In this document: positions 48,029 to 58,267 of the stretch, in pieces
Numbering within the stretch: position 1 is the first letter of the stretch
Layout of the letters: each line of letters begins with the position of its first letter
NCBI GenBank assembly: GCA_037501455.1
Contig: CM074863.1
Location: forward strand, 11,280,001 to 11,344,000
Direction of reading: 5' to 3'
DNA: 64,000 nt
From: Lantana camara
Lineage: Eukaryota > Streptophyta > Magnoliopsida > Lamiales > Verbenaceae
Program-made: the position numbers and the translations under genes
Notes under the pieces: generated by a model
Seen by the model: the letters and a program-made list of their open reading frames with translations, nothing else
Database searches by the model: none
What the model was told of the DNA's origin: nothing

Positions 48029-50251
48029 ATGCTCATACAATTCCTCCGCGATAACCTCGACGTATTTGCCTGGAGTGCCTCTGACCTAGTGGGGATGGAC
48101 CGGAAGGTGATCGAACATCACCTAAATGTCGACCCATCTTACAAACCAGTCAAGCAAAAGTTGCGTTCTCAGAGCGATTCCCGAAATGCCATTATCGAGG
48201 CCGAGGTCAACAAACTACTCGATGCCAGATACATCGTGCCGATACAATACGTCGAATGGTTATGCAATGTTGTCCTTGTACCCAAGCCAGGAGGGAAATG
48301 GAGGATGTGCAATGATTTCACCGACCTAAATAAGGCCTGTCCCATGGATCCCTACCCTCTGCCACGGATCGATCAACTGGTCGACTCCACGGCGGGGTGC
48401 GAACGATTGAGCATGATGGACGCTTTTCAAGGTTATTACCAAATCTTCATGGCCATAGAGGACCAACCCAAGACTGCCTTCATTGTTTTCAATGGCATTT
48501 ACTGCTTCAAGGTTATGCCGTTCGGGCTCAAGAATGCAGGAGCAACGTACCAACGGATGATGAACAAAGTCTTCGAGTCAGAGATTGGCCATACCATCGA
48601 GGTATATGTCGATGACATGCTGGTTAAAAGCGAAAAAGCCATCGATCATCTCGACCATTTGAAGAAAACCTTCAACCTCCTCCGAAAATATAATTTAAAG
48701 CTCAACCCAGCCAAGTGTACCTTCAGAGTCGATGGTGGGAAATTTCTCGGCTACATGGTCAGTCAGAGGGGGATCGAAGCCAACCCCGCCAAGATAAAGG
48801 TTATACAACTGCTCCTGACTCCCAACTCCATCCGTGACGTACAGAGGCTTGTTGGTCGGATCATATCACTTAATCGATTTATTGCCCGATCCTCGGAGAA
48901 GAACTTACCGTTTTTCAAGATCTTACGAAACATCAAAGATTTCGAATGGACCCCCGAGTGCGACCGAGCACTTGAAGATCTGAAGGAGTACCTGGTTTCT
49001 CCACCCCTGCTCGCCAAACCCGTCGATGGGGAAGCCTTATACCTGAATCTAGCCGTATCGAAGGAAACAATCAGCTCGGTGCTTGTCGCCATTCGAGATC
49101 GAAAACATCTCCCTGTGTACTACGTAAGTAAGATTCTCCATGGCCCGGAAGTACGCTACCTCGAGATTGAAAAGTTTACTCTCACAGTGGTCCACACATC
49201 CCGCAAGCTTCGACCGTACTTCCAAGCGCACCCCATCATTGTCCTCACCGATCAACCATTGAGGACCGTCATGGACAAACCAGAGGTTTCCGGTCGACTC
49301 ACAAAATGGGCAATCGAACTCGGACAGTTCGAGATAACGTACCGACCCCGGGTGGCATATCAAGTGCAGATCTTGGCCGATTTCTTGGTCGAGAAAGACC
49401 CTCACTCGGCATTTAAGGGTGATCAAACCGTATGGACCCTATCGGTCGATGGCTCCTCGACCGCTTCCGGAGGAGGGGCCGGGGTATCCCTCACCAATGC
49501 GAATGGGCAGCAGATCGACTATACCATCGCCCTCGAATATCCTGCAACAAACAATGAGGCTGAGTACGAAGCTCTCTTATCAGGATTGAAAATCGCAAAA
49601 ATGCAAAACATCGGAAAACTTCGAGTCCTGAACGATTCACAGCTGGTTGCCGGTCAAGTCACTGGCAAATATGAGGCTCGAGAGGAGTCAATGATCAAAT
49701 ATCTCGCCTTAGTCAAGAAGGCCATCTCCGGATTCGAAGAATTCGGAATTTCACAAGTTCCTCGAGAAGAGAACGTTCGAGCAGATGCACTTTCTAAATT
49801 TGCAAGCGGGTCGCTAGGCACACAGGATCGAACCATAACCTTCATGACATCATCCGCTCGATCAATCGACCTTAGTCCTCCCGTGGTCAGCTCCATCGAC
49901 TCCACCGAGCCTTGTTGGCTCGATCCTCTGGTTCTGTATCTACGGAATGACGCTTTACCCAAGGATCCGGACGAGGGAAGAAGGCTCAAACAGCGCGCGC
50001 TGAGTTATGTACTAGACCAAGATGGTTGTCTGTACAAGCGCTCATCCATCGGCCCAATAAAGCGATGTCTCCGACCATCGCAAGGCCAAGAGATCTTAAC
50101 CGAAATCCACGAAGGATCATGTGGAAACCATTCCGGGGGGCGGTCCCTCGCCCTAAAGGTATCCCAATCCGGATTCTTCTGGCCTACCTTGCGCAAGGAT
50201 GCACTCGAGTTCGTGAGAAAATGTGACGCTGTCAAAGACACGCCAATCTGA
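48029..50251 (+). pseudogene. Gypsy-2 pol: reverse transcriptase, RNase H, archaeal-like RNase H, integrase zinc region
   Basis: 740 open codons. Reverse transcriptase with YVDD near 48605; Gypsy RNase H (about 48930-49400, FKILRNIKDF, LTDQPLRTVM); second RNase H (about 49430-49800, SVDGSSTASGGGAG, NNEAEYEALLSG, NDSQLVAGQ, RADALSKFASG); then the integrase HHCC region. Near 50230, in the KCDA zinc motif, a one-base loss shifts the frame. The dual RNase H is an established Tat mark. Compared with gypsy-1 pol it shares long conserved runs but is clearly another family. Confidence 0.93.
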
Positions 50252-50271
50252 CCCATCAGCACCCCGCAGAC

Positions 50272-51144
50272 ATGATTCCGATCGAATCATGCTGGCCTTT
50301 TGAGCAGTGGGGAATCGACATAATTAGCCCTTTTCCGATAGCGACTCGACAAAGGCAGTTCGTCATTGTAGCTATCGACTATTTTTCCAAGTGGGTCGAG
50401 GCCTTAGCAGTTGCGAAAACCACCTTCTGGGCGTTACAAGACTTCCTTTGGAAACACATCATCACTCGATTTGGTGTACCTCGAGTTCTTGTGTGCGACA
50501 ATGGGCCCCAATTTCGAGGCTCGAGGTTCAGGGACTACTGTTCGAGCTTCAAAATTTCCCAAAGATTTACCTCAGTCGGACATCCTCAAGCCAATGGACA
50601 GGTCGAGGTTACCAATCGAACAATCATACAGAATTTGTGTACGCGACTGGAAGCAAAGAAGAGCCTTTGGGTCGATGAACTTGAAGGTGTCCTTTGGGCG
50701 CATCGAACCACTCCTCGAATCCCAACTGGTCAGACCCCCTTCGCCATGGTATATGGCTCAGAGGCCATGATACCTGCCGAAATTTTACACCAGTCTCCTC
50801 GAGTGGCGCACTTCCAGCAGGATCGAAATGATGAACAAAGGGCCTTCGATCTCGACACAGTCATGGAAGCAAGAGAGAGAGGTAACTTAAAAATGCACCA
50901 GTACCGAGCAACAACCGCTCGAGCGTACAACAAAAACTTGTGGCCCCTCCGTTTCCAAGTCGGAGACTTGGTCCTCAAAAAGGTTGAAGTTACTAAACAC
51001 GTGGGCAAGCTCGACGCTAACTGGGAAGGGCCCTACCGTGTCGTCAAGATAGGCGAAAATCGAGCATATCATCTCGAAGATCTCGATGGACGACCATTAC
51101 CTCGATCGTGGAATGCTCACAACCTGAAGAAATATTACTTGTAG
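50272..51144 (+). pseudogene. Gypsy-2 integrase core and C-terminal domain
   Basis: 290 open codons from MIPIESCWPFEQWG. The integrase acidic residues are visible in GIDII, CDNGPQF and NGQVEVTN. The C-terminal GDLVLKKVEVTKHVGKLD region ends with a stop at 51142-51144. It belongs to the preceding frame but is separated from it by the break at about 50230. No chromodomain is seen, in line with the Tat lineage. Confidence 0.92.
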
Positions 51145-51611
51145 ACAAGCTATGTAAACCCTCTGGTCACTGAATTAATAAAAATTTTCCCTTTTATTTT
51201 GACATTGATGTTATTCGATCGTGTGCTTTATGTATTTCGAAAGATTAAAGAGCATTTTTGCCTCAACATCTTCTCGATTGTCGACATCAATCAACACGCA
51301 AAAGTTTGAACGTCAAAGAACTCGAGAGAATACTTAAGACATTCATTAAAACCCAGAAGAGAACTTACATAATATATTTAAAGTAAAGTGCATCGATCTT
51401 AACTTTTCAATCATGCTCTTGCAAATTTGGATTTTACAAACGGGAGCAACAAACGCTCGGATTCCTACCTATTTACAGATGAATCTCGAGCCAGCAACTA
51501 CAAAAGTTCGACCCCAACAGTCGAAACTTTGAAAGATTAAACTCCACTCAGCAAGACTTCCGAGTACAGAGATAGGGCTAGTCCATTCTCTCCGACTCGT
51601 TCCTCGGTTGC
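51145..51611. other. Gypsy-2 spacer between pol and antisense gene
   Basis: About 470 bp, AT-rich, without coding potential or tandem array. It probably carries the facing 3' ends of the sense and antisense transcripts. Confidence 0.6.
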
Positions 51612-54287
51612 CTAGGGTCCGGTTCCCTCCTTGATCGGAACGATAGCCCCATCCCCAAAATACTCCGGACACATCTCTTCCGGGTCGAATGAAGCATCGA
51701 GATCGAGATCCTGGATGACTACGTCTTCTGGCTCCCCCGCTGCCCTTGATCGAGCCAGCTTCACAGCGAAACCAAACTCCTCATTATCCCAATTTGGCTC
51801 CGGACTAGGGGGTCGAACAACAGGGTCGACGGGGTGGGGGTCGTCCTGGAAAAGGCCGATCTTTTCTTGATCATAGTCCAGCGGGAGATATTTGGCCGCC
51901 TGCACTTGAGCCAGGCATAAGTTGAAGCCCTCCTCGACGTCTTTGAAGCTGGCGATCGATACCGCCTTCTCATAGGCCTTAGAGTTCATAAACCTATAAA
52001 CGCCTCGCCGCTCGAGGTCGTTCACAAATTCTGCCAACCCCCTCTTGCATCGACTCAGAGCCAGCTTTGCGCCCTTCCTCTCGCCCTCTACCAATCCGCG
52101 GGCTTTCTCGTCGGCCTCCTCTTGCATCGACCTTGCTACCCGATCCTCGGCAGTCTTGAGCTTCTTCTCTGTCTCTGAGAGGTTCCCGATGGCATCCAGA
52201 AGATCTCGATCGAGCTTGTCCTTATCATTATTGGTCTGGGCCAACTCCTTGTCCTTTTGCTGAAGCTCGAGCCTCATCATCTCGACCTGCTGCTCAGCCC
52301 TCGTCCTCAACTGCCGATGGACCCATCCCCTTCGAGCCACTTGAAAGAAATCTTGGCCCAACTGCAAGATATTATCGATCGTCAGCAACTTCGATCCAAC
52401 ACTTTGCAAGAAAAACAACTTTACAAGCATACTTATAGCAAAATACTTCTGGACCCAAGAAGCCTCGATCTCGTCGTCGGAGAGCGCCATTCTTTCCTTG
52501 TGATCGACCGTTGTTTGGATCGAACTGTACAGCGCCCCGAGAGCATTATAATCCTTGGGGGCCGTGCCGATCCTCCTAGGCTCGCCGTTCTGGTTGACAC
52601 TCGAGAGGCCGTTCGGGAAGTGGGGTTCCGCGAGGATCAGATAGTCGAAGAACAGCCGCTTATCCTCGTTACTGGGCTTCCATGGCACTGCGGTCGCGGG
52701 TCGGGCCCCCGCAGGTGGCCTTCGCACCCCGGCCAAGATACTTGCCACGTTCCGGGGCACAATGGCCCCCCGACCCTGGTTTGGTGGGGTCGAAAATGCT
52801 CCAGCCTGGACCTCCACCGACGGGCCAAGCGTGGGGGGCATAGGAAGCGAAGACGTCTTGTCTCGACCTTTCGCCCCCGCCTTCTCCACCTCGACCCCGG
52901 ACTTCGCCTGACAGCTTGTTTTTTGTTTCTTGGATTGGGGGGCTTCTAAGTCCTCGACCGTCGACGGAGCTGTCCCCCTCTTCCCAGGGGCTTCGTTTGT
53001 CCTCATCGACATGACGCCAGGGAGTGCCTCGACCGTTGCATCGGCCGCAGCTGAAATTTCCACCTGGGTCGGCGGAGGTATTTTCTTCTTCTCGGCCGCT
53101 TTCTTCAGCTCGGCCATCTCCTTCCTCCTGGCATTCAATGCAGCCGACATGATGTATTGGTCTGCACAAAAGTAGTATTCGATCATAAAGTTGACAAAAA
53201 AAAAAGAAGGCGGAAGAAGAAAAAAGAGCAATAAAAAGACAGGTATAAAGGTTGCTCCGAGGAATCCGTTCGATGTACCGGGGTCGAAATGCCTTTTGAC
53301 TCCTGGAGCGAGCCCTAGCTCGATTAACGACCGTGGAGCGATCATATCCTCCGACTCCACACTTCCCATCACCCTTAGGGCTGCCATCAGAGTATTCGGC
53401 CAGCCCAGTTCCCCTCTCGGAAGGTCCGCTCGAGGAACCCAACTCCATCCCGGATATTTTAGGCCAGGCCAACCCTTCTCACATTCGACGAAAACAAATT
53501 TTTGCTTCCATCCCACACCGTTCGATGAGGTTGGCGACCTAACGACTCGGTAATTACTCTTCGATTGCAGTTGAATATATCCCGGACCCGACTTCGAAGA
53601 CTCAGTCTTTAACCCAGCCTGGAAGATCTCGGAGATACAGTATATGTTGGTCCTCATCCCCAGACACCTTAACAAAGCCCTCAAACCGTTCACCATTGCG
53701 TAAGAGTTTGGCATCAACTGCAAAGGGCTAATTCTGAGAGTATTGAAAAAATCGATCATCTCCTCGGGAATAGGCACCCTAAACCCATTCTTTACCGCCA
53801 AGTAGTTGATCGCGATACAGTTTTCAGGCGGGTTGGTCATTCGATCCCCGACCCTAGGCTTTATCACTCGATAACCCCCGTACTCAGGAGCACCACCAAA
53901 CAGCCAGCGCTGGATTTCCTTAAACTTTTCGCCCGATAAAGAATGGGTTATAGCTCGAGGGTCTTTCGCCAGCCGACCATCTGGCTCGATGTTCTCTACC
54001 TCCTCTTCCTCCTCCCCTTCCTCCTCGTCTAATCGACCGGAGGTGGATGTTACTTCCCCTAGGGCCCGAGGCACCACCACCTCTTCCGTCTCGGCCTCAG
54101 GCAAAGGCTCGGAGACTTCAACAACTTCGACGCTCTCATCCCTCCCCTGCGGGTTGGTCGACCTCGTCTCTACAGTGGCCCCCGAGTCCTCCGATGTTGA
54201 GCTCGAATCCGATGATCCTGAGCTCGACCCCACACTTGCGGCCACTTCCATCCCCTTAGGGCCAGCCTCCGCTCGATTTGTTGACAT
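51612..54287 (-). CDS. Antisense three-exon gene of gypsy-2 (plant 'putative gypsy type transposon' protein)
   Basis: The minus strand is open through the whole span (891 codons), but two segments look like introns: 53278-53162 (GTACATCG ... TTTTGTGCAG) and 52424-52362 (GTAAAGTTG ... ATCTTGCAG). Spliced exons 54287-53279, 53161-52425 and 52361-51612 join in phases 1 and 0, giving about 831 residues. The retained first intron would add a hydrophobic run (FLLLFFLLPPSFFF), which is unlikely in the product. N-terminal Ser/Glu-rich tail; central domain about residues 150-320 (FRVPIPEEMIDFFN, AMVNGLRALLRCLG) matching gypsy-1; C-terminal coiled coil (QVEMMRLELQQKDKELAQ); acidic end. Function unknown. 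Both copies in this window keep the frame while pol has decayed. Confidence 0.85.
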   Translation of the reverse strand: MSTNRAEAGPKGMEVAASVGSSSGSSDSSSTSEDSGATVETRSTNPQGRDESVEVVEVSEPLPEAETEEVVVPRALGEVTSTSGRLDEEEGEEEEEVENIEPDGRLAKDPRAITHSLSGEKFKEIQRWLFGGAPEYGGYRVIKPRVGDRMTNPPENCIAINYLAVKNGFRVPIPEEMIDFFNTLRISPLQLMPNSYAMVNGLRALLRCLGMRTNIYCISEIFQAGLKTESSKSGPGYIQLQSKSNYRVVRSPTSSNGVGWKQKFVFVECEKGWPGLKYPGWSWVPRADLPRGELGWPNTLMAALRVMGSVESEDMIAPRSLIELGLAPGVKRHFDPGTSNGFLGATFIPVFLLLFFLLPPSFFFVNFMIEYYFCADQYIMSAALNARRKEMAELKKAAEKKKIPPPTQVEISAAADATVEALPGVMSMRTNEAPGKRGTAPSTVEDLEAPQSKKQKTSCQAKSGVEVEKAGAKGRDKTSSLPMPPTLGPSVEVQAGAFSTPPNQGRGAIVPRNVASILAGVRRPPAGARPATAVPWKPSNEDKRLFFDYLILAEPHFPNGLSSVNQNGEPRRIGTAPKDYNALGALYSSIQTTVDHKERMALSDDEIEASWVQKYFAISMLVKLFFLQSVGSKLLTIDNILQLGQDFFQVARRGWVHRQLRTRAEQQVEMMRLELQQKDKELAQTNNDKDKLDRDLLDAIGNLSETEKKLKTAEDRVARSMQEEADEKARGLVEGERKGAKLALSRCKRGLAEFVNDLERRGVYRFMNSKAYEKAVSIASFKDVEEGFNLCLAQVQAAKYLPLDYDQEKIGLFQDDPHPVDPVVRPPSPEPNWDNEEFGFAVKLARSRAAGEPEDVVIQDLDLDASFDPEEMCPEYFGDGAIVPIKEGTGP

Positions 54288-54597
54288 CCTACAACGATGA
54301 TGGACTCGTTTTTATTATTTAGCTCGGATACGAACAAATTGAGAGAGAGAAAGCCTTCGAAGAGGGAAGTGGTACACCTCTCCCTCGAAGCGATCGAAAT
54401 AAAAAGGAAAAAAGGAGATAGATCGAGCAAAAGATCGAATGTATTACCTTCTTGTTGTCTAAAGCTCGAAAGTTATCATCTCCGAAAACAAACGACCCGG
54501 GAACTCGACACACAAAAGGCGCTTGATCGATCGAAACGGCTCGGAGCTCTCTTCAATTCTCTTTCGCAAAGGTAACAAATGAATTTACAGAGGCGAC

Positions 54598-54605
54598 TAT
54601 TTATA
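54598..54605 (-). promoter_or_regulatory. TATA box of the gypsy-2 antisense gene
   Basis: TATAAATA on the minus strand, 311-318 bp before ATG 54287 and just inside the 3' LTR boundary. It is in the same relative place as in gypsy-1. Confidence 0.65.
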
Positions 54606-54713
54606 AAGGTAAAATCGGGCGGGAATCGAGAAGATGATACGACGCAATGATTACAGAGGGCCCCATTCTTGGGATCTGAAACATGGCTGCCACGTCAGCC
54701 CTAGCAGACGATG

Positions 54714-54727
54714 TTTCGGGGGGCTTA
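54714..54727 (+). other. Gypsy-2 polypurine tract
   Basis: A TTTCGGGGGGCTTA stretch directly before the TGACGTGG start of the 3' LTR. Its G run matches the G run of the gypsy-1 tract. Confidence 0.75.
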
Positions 54728-55320
54728 TGACGTGGCACGTACCTGATGCCGAGCTGAACCAATCACCGTGCTCCACGTGTACGATCGACGGTCCCACCTC
54801 GATCGGAATTTGCCTCTCGACCACAATGCTCGAGAACCATTTACCCTCATAAGTTACCGCGTATATCGTCGACCCATAGTCGGACCTCCAAGCCGCTATA
54901 TTCGATCCCTTCCTCTCGACCGGCCAGCACACCGTTCCACGACCGGCCAACACACCGTTCCACTAGCAGGAAGGAGTGGCCGACCACGTATTTAATGCAC
55001 GGTCATAATGGGGCACCTGTCAACTCCCCATGCCAACACGTCGATGCGGTAACTTCTCTTTCATCGCCATATAAATAGTCCCTCCTCATTTATTGCAAGG
55101 GAAGTTTTCTCACCTAACTCTCCTCACCTCTCAATCATTTCGACCATCTTCATCGAACCTAACTTGAGCGTCGGAGTGCCAACCCGGGTCACCTCGAAGC
55201 TCACGTTCACATCGACCTGTGCAGATTTCAAGTAGTCGGACGGCCGTTTTCCCCTCGATAAATAGAGTGATGGCGTCGAACCTCTCGATCGGAACCCAAG
55301 CAGAGATTTTGGCTTGATCA
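54728..55320 (+). repeat. Gypsy-2 3' LTR
   Basis: TGACGTGGCACG ... GGCTTGATCA. TATAAATA lies near 55070-55077. It has a 23-bp tandem duplication (GACCGGCCA-CACACCGTTCCAC type unit, about 54930-54965) and a 23-bp deletion near 55192 relative to the 5' LTR, otherwise close identity. Confidence 0.96.
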
Positions 55321-55325
55321 ATATC
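55321..55325. repeat. Right target-site duplication ATATC of gypsy-2
   Basis: Identical to 44611-44615. Its last two bases (TC) are also the first two bases of the Helitron. Confidence 0.93.
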
Positions 55326-55539
55326 TATACTATTATATTAAGCAAGGAATCCATTTGGTATCATGAATTCTTTTTTTTATTTTTTATAATTTTCTGTTTA
55401 ATCTCTTCTATATTTACAGGGCTCTCAAATTCTTTTTTTTTTTAATTTATTAAAAATAATTATAAATTAAGTAATAATATGAAGATTCTAATTTAATATT
55501 TTTCTTTTGCACACACATCGGGTGTGCAGGGGTTGCTAG
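55324..55539 (+). mobile_element. Small non-autonomous Helitron
   Basis: It begins TCTATACTATTATATTAAG, the usual TC 5' end of plant Helitrons, and ends CTAG after a hairpin (stem GCACAC/GTGTGC at 55509-55527) and 8 further bases. The base before TC is A and the base after CTAG is T, which fits insertion between A and T without duplication. No Rep/helicase is encoded in these 216 bp. In the paralogous region upstream of PAP copy B (about 61640-61655) flanks resembling both sides are joined without it. Confidence 0.85.
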
Positions 55540-55910
55540 TAGTTAAATATTTACCATCATTAAATTAAAGTCGAGTTGTTTTAAAATATAGTTTGACGTG
55601 AACTGTATCTAATATGAATTTTATGTGATATGATTTCAAGTTTCAACTAACTCAAAAAATTAAATAAAAATAAAAACGCTTTGTCTGCTTGAATTATGTA
55701 CTTGTAGCCAAGAATTTTCAATTCACCCAACAAATTCCTTGAGTTTGTTAAGCAGTTAAGCTTCATTTAAAAACTAGTACCATATGGAATTTACCTGATT
55801 AACCTTATACTAACGTGTTGACTGTTGGGAGTTTGGATAAGAATTTTAAATTTTGGGATGGGACTCATCCTCTTGTGCGATACTCAAATTTCAAGGCGCA
55901 TCCTTTTGGA

Positions 55911-56478
55911 TAGGGCTTTCAACGGGTTGGATTCGGTCCGGATCAAGAGATTTTGGATTCGAATCCGAGTTTTATCGGATTCGAATTCATTTATTTTGAA
56001 TCTATATATAATTGGGTCGGATCAGATCCGATAAAAATCCGACCCGATTAATAACAAAATTTTTCTTTTTAAATAATAAATTTAATATAAAAAATAAATG
56101 TAATTAGATAATATTTAATAAACAATTGTTATTTAATAGATTATTTGATGATTTTGTTAATATTTACTGAAATTTAACTTTATTAATAAAGAAAAATGTA
56201 TAGTTTTACGATAAACAATTCAAAATTTGTTATTATTTAAAGTGATAAATATGTAAAAATTCTAATTTTAATCATTTTATCTAGTATTATGTACTAGTAA
56301 ATAATTTATTTAATTAAATATTATATATATAATCGGATTCCTTAATTCCATATTCGATCCATTTATTTCGCATTTCGAATATTTATAATCAGATATGTTC
56401 CATCGGATATTTTTACCGACCGAATATGCTAAAATTCGGATCGAATTCGGATTAAAATCCGATCCATTGACAGCCCTA
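55911..56478. mobile_element. hAT-type MITE with 8-bp target duplication
   Basis: The ends TAGGGCTTTCAACGG and CCATTGACAGCCCTA are inverted repeats. CTTTTGGA flanks both sides (55903-55910 and 56479-56486). Longer subterminal inverted repeats rich in GGATTCGAATCC motifs lie inside each arm, with an AT-rich core. Non-coding. TAGGGCTGTCAA-like ends with 8-bp duplications are known from plant hAT MITEs. Confidence 0.88.
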
Positions 56479-56544
56479 CTTTTGGATATTTCATTTCGTT
56501 TAACTAAGAAGGATAGCTTCCAATCATTAAATTTGAGCAGAGTA

Positions 56545-56721
56545 CCAACGGGCAGTTTGCTCAAGTGAATAGGGGCTTGAATTCACTTAAACAAGGTCTT
56601 GGGTTCGAACCTTGTGGATGTAAAAAACTACGTTGGGAGAGGTCCCCGCAATAAACACCTTCAGCTATCTCGGGAGATTAGTCATTCACTCAATTGGGTG
56701 GGGGGAAATTCTGAGATCAAA
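56545..56721 (+). mobile_element. tRNA-like SINE with perfect 19-bp target duplication
   Basis: A polymerase III B box, GGTTCGAACC, lies at 56602-56611, and an A-box-like stretch (TTGCTCAAGTGAATAG) lies about 35 bp upstream. The body is 177 bp. Perfect direct repeats ATTAAATTTGAGCAGAGTA flank it (56526-56544 and 56722-56740). Long variable target duplications and internal pol III promoters define SINEs. The paralogous region near 62000-62026 lacks the body. Without a search I cannot assign the family. Confidence 0.87.
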
Positions 56722-56848
56722 ATTAAATTTGAGCAGAGTAGGCTAATAATCCCCAAATATTGAACTATTGAAGCCCCAAATCAAACAGGCAATAACTCAA
56801 TCCACTAGAATTAGACTACAGCCCATTAGCATCGCATGAAAGCCCATT

Positions 56849-56870
56849 ATTATTATTATTATTATTATTT
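56849..56870. repeat. ATT microsatellite
   Basis: An ATT run after AAAGCCC. It matches the AAT run near 62141-62173 in the paralogous unit. Confidence 0.8.
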
Positions 56871-57119
56871 AGGTGGATTTATGACAAAGGATACATAATT
56901 TTGGGTTCAAAGAAATAACAAAAAGATAGTTTTAAAAATGTTCGTACGATGGAGTTCCACTCATACCCACCATACAGATAAATGAAATAAGAGATCCGAT
57001 CCATCCTCCGGAAAAAATTTATTCTATAATCCGAATGTTTCAACATTAAAAAATTAAAATCATGATATATTCTAAGAAAAATTATATCTGACTACCCTGC
57101 TAGATAGGGTAATTATAAT

Positions 57120-58267
57120 CAGTGGCGGAGCCAAAAAATTTATCCAGGGGGGTCGACCAAAGTATAATACTAAAGAAAAAATAACAAGTGAAATTCAATT
57201 TTTATTTAAAACACTTACAAGTTTGTATCTCACAAATGTCCGCATCGGTTACACATATTCTAAAAACGATGCATAATCAAATCATTGGAAACACTGTCAA
57301 ATATATCCTTTTCAATATATGTAACCAAGCAATCATTCAACCATTCATTGCTCATCCTATTCCTCAACCGATTTTTGACGTATTTCATTGCAGAAAATGT
57401 TCTTTCCACTGTAGCTGTTGCAACCGATAGAATTAAAGCCAATTTTAGAAGCAAGTACACAAGTGGATATAAATCATTTCTCTTTGTCTCCACCAATTTT
57501 CGGGCAAGCTCACCAATCCCTTTCAATCCAGAGAAGATTTCATCTGATCTCATATTAATAATATAGTTCTCAAGTTGATTTTCAAGTACCAATATTTGCA
57601 CATTAGAGAACTCGATTGGATAAATTTTGGCTAACTGGATTAGACGTTATTTGTTGAAAGAGGCAAATAAATCAACGAGACTCAAGCAAGCTAAACAAGT
57701 AAGCAATTATGAGTTTAAAAAATAAATCAAACACTAGCTAAAAGACAAAAAAATAAATAAAATTATTTGTTAAAAGAAAAAGAACCAAAATATATGTAAA
57801 CAAAATAAATTACCTTAATATTAAGAACAAAGCCACACCAACAATTGCCAAAATAAAGGGTGAGTCAAGATGCAAGAATGAGGGATTTGGTTTTGGCTCC
57901 CTTTCTCGTGCTTAATCTGCTGCTATGGGGGACCTTTTAAGTTTTAAATTTTTGAGTAAAATTTGGTTTTAATTGGGTTTACTAAGTGGGCTCTTTGTAT
58001 ATATATATTTTTTGGCCCATTAGTCTATTGAATTTGTATTTTTTTCTTTGGCCCATTTAGTCTTTGGGCTATATATATATATATATACACACTTTATTTT
58101 TTATACAAATTAATATTATTTTATTGAGGGGGGTCAATAATGAAAAAACACAAAAAAATTACATACACAATACACAAATATATATATACATATACATAAT
58201 ATAAAAAAAAAATAAAAATTTGAGGGGGGTCAATTGCACCCCCTCCATCAAAGTGGCTCCGCCACTG
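57120..58267 (-). mobile_element. Deleted hAT transposon nested in the MITE
   Basis: Terminal inverted repeats CAGTGGCGGAGCCA and TGGCTCCGCCACTG, with a subterminal GGGGGGTCGA / TTGAGGGGGGTCAA motif. Flanks are ATTATAAT (57112-57119) and ATTACAAT (58268-58275), an 8-bp duplication with one change. At 1,148 bp it is far shorter than an autonomous hAT element. Confidence 0.93.
57260..57601 (-). pseudogene. hAT transposase remnant (C-terminal dimerisation region)
   Basis: 113 open codons on the minus strand with LYPLVYLLLKLALILSVATATVERTFSAMK and LRNRMSNEWLND segments, the signature of the hAT family C-terminal dimerisation domain. The catalytic core and DNA-binding domain are missing, and only about 140 bp separate its end from the left terminal repeat. 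Not functional on its own. Confidence 0.88.

Larger units (their letters stand above)
44616..55320 (+). mobile_element. Gypsy-2: complete Tat-type Ty3/Gypsy retrotransposon
   Basis: A 10.7-kb element with LTRs of 594 bp (44616-45209) and 593 bp (54728-55320), a primer-binding site, gag, protease, reverse transcriptase, two RNase H domains, integrase, an antisense three-exon gene, a polypurine tract and a perfect 5-bp duplication ATATC. All Tat hallmarks are present. pol has several frame breaks, so it is probably not autonomous. It sits just upstream of PAP copy A, head to head with it, and its right end coincides with the 5' end of a small Helitron. Confidence 0.96.

Noticed and set aside
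56545..56660. Functional tRNA gene
   Set aside because: Only A- and B-box-like motifs are present. A cloverleaf cannot be drawn, and the 19-bp flanking duplication identifies a SINE.
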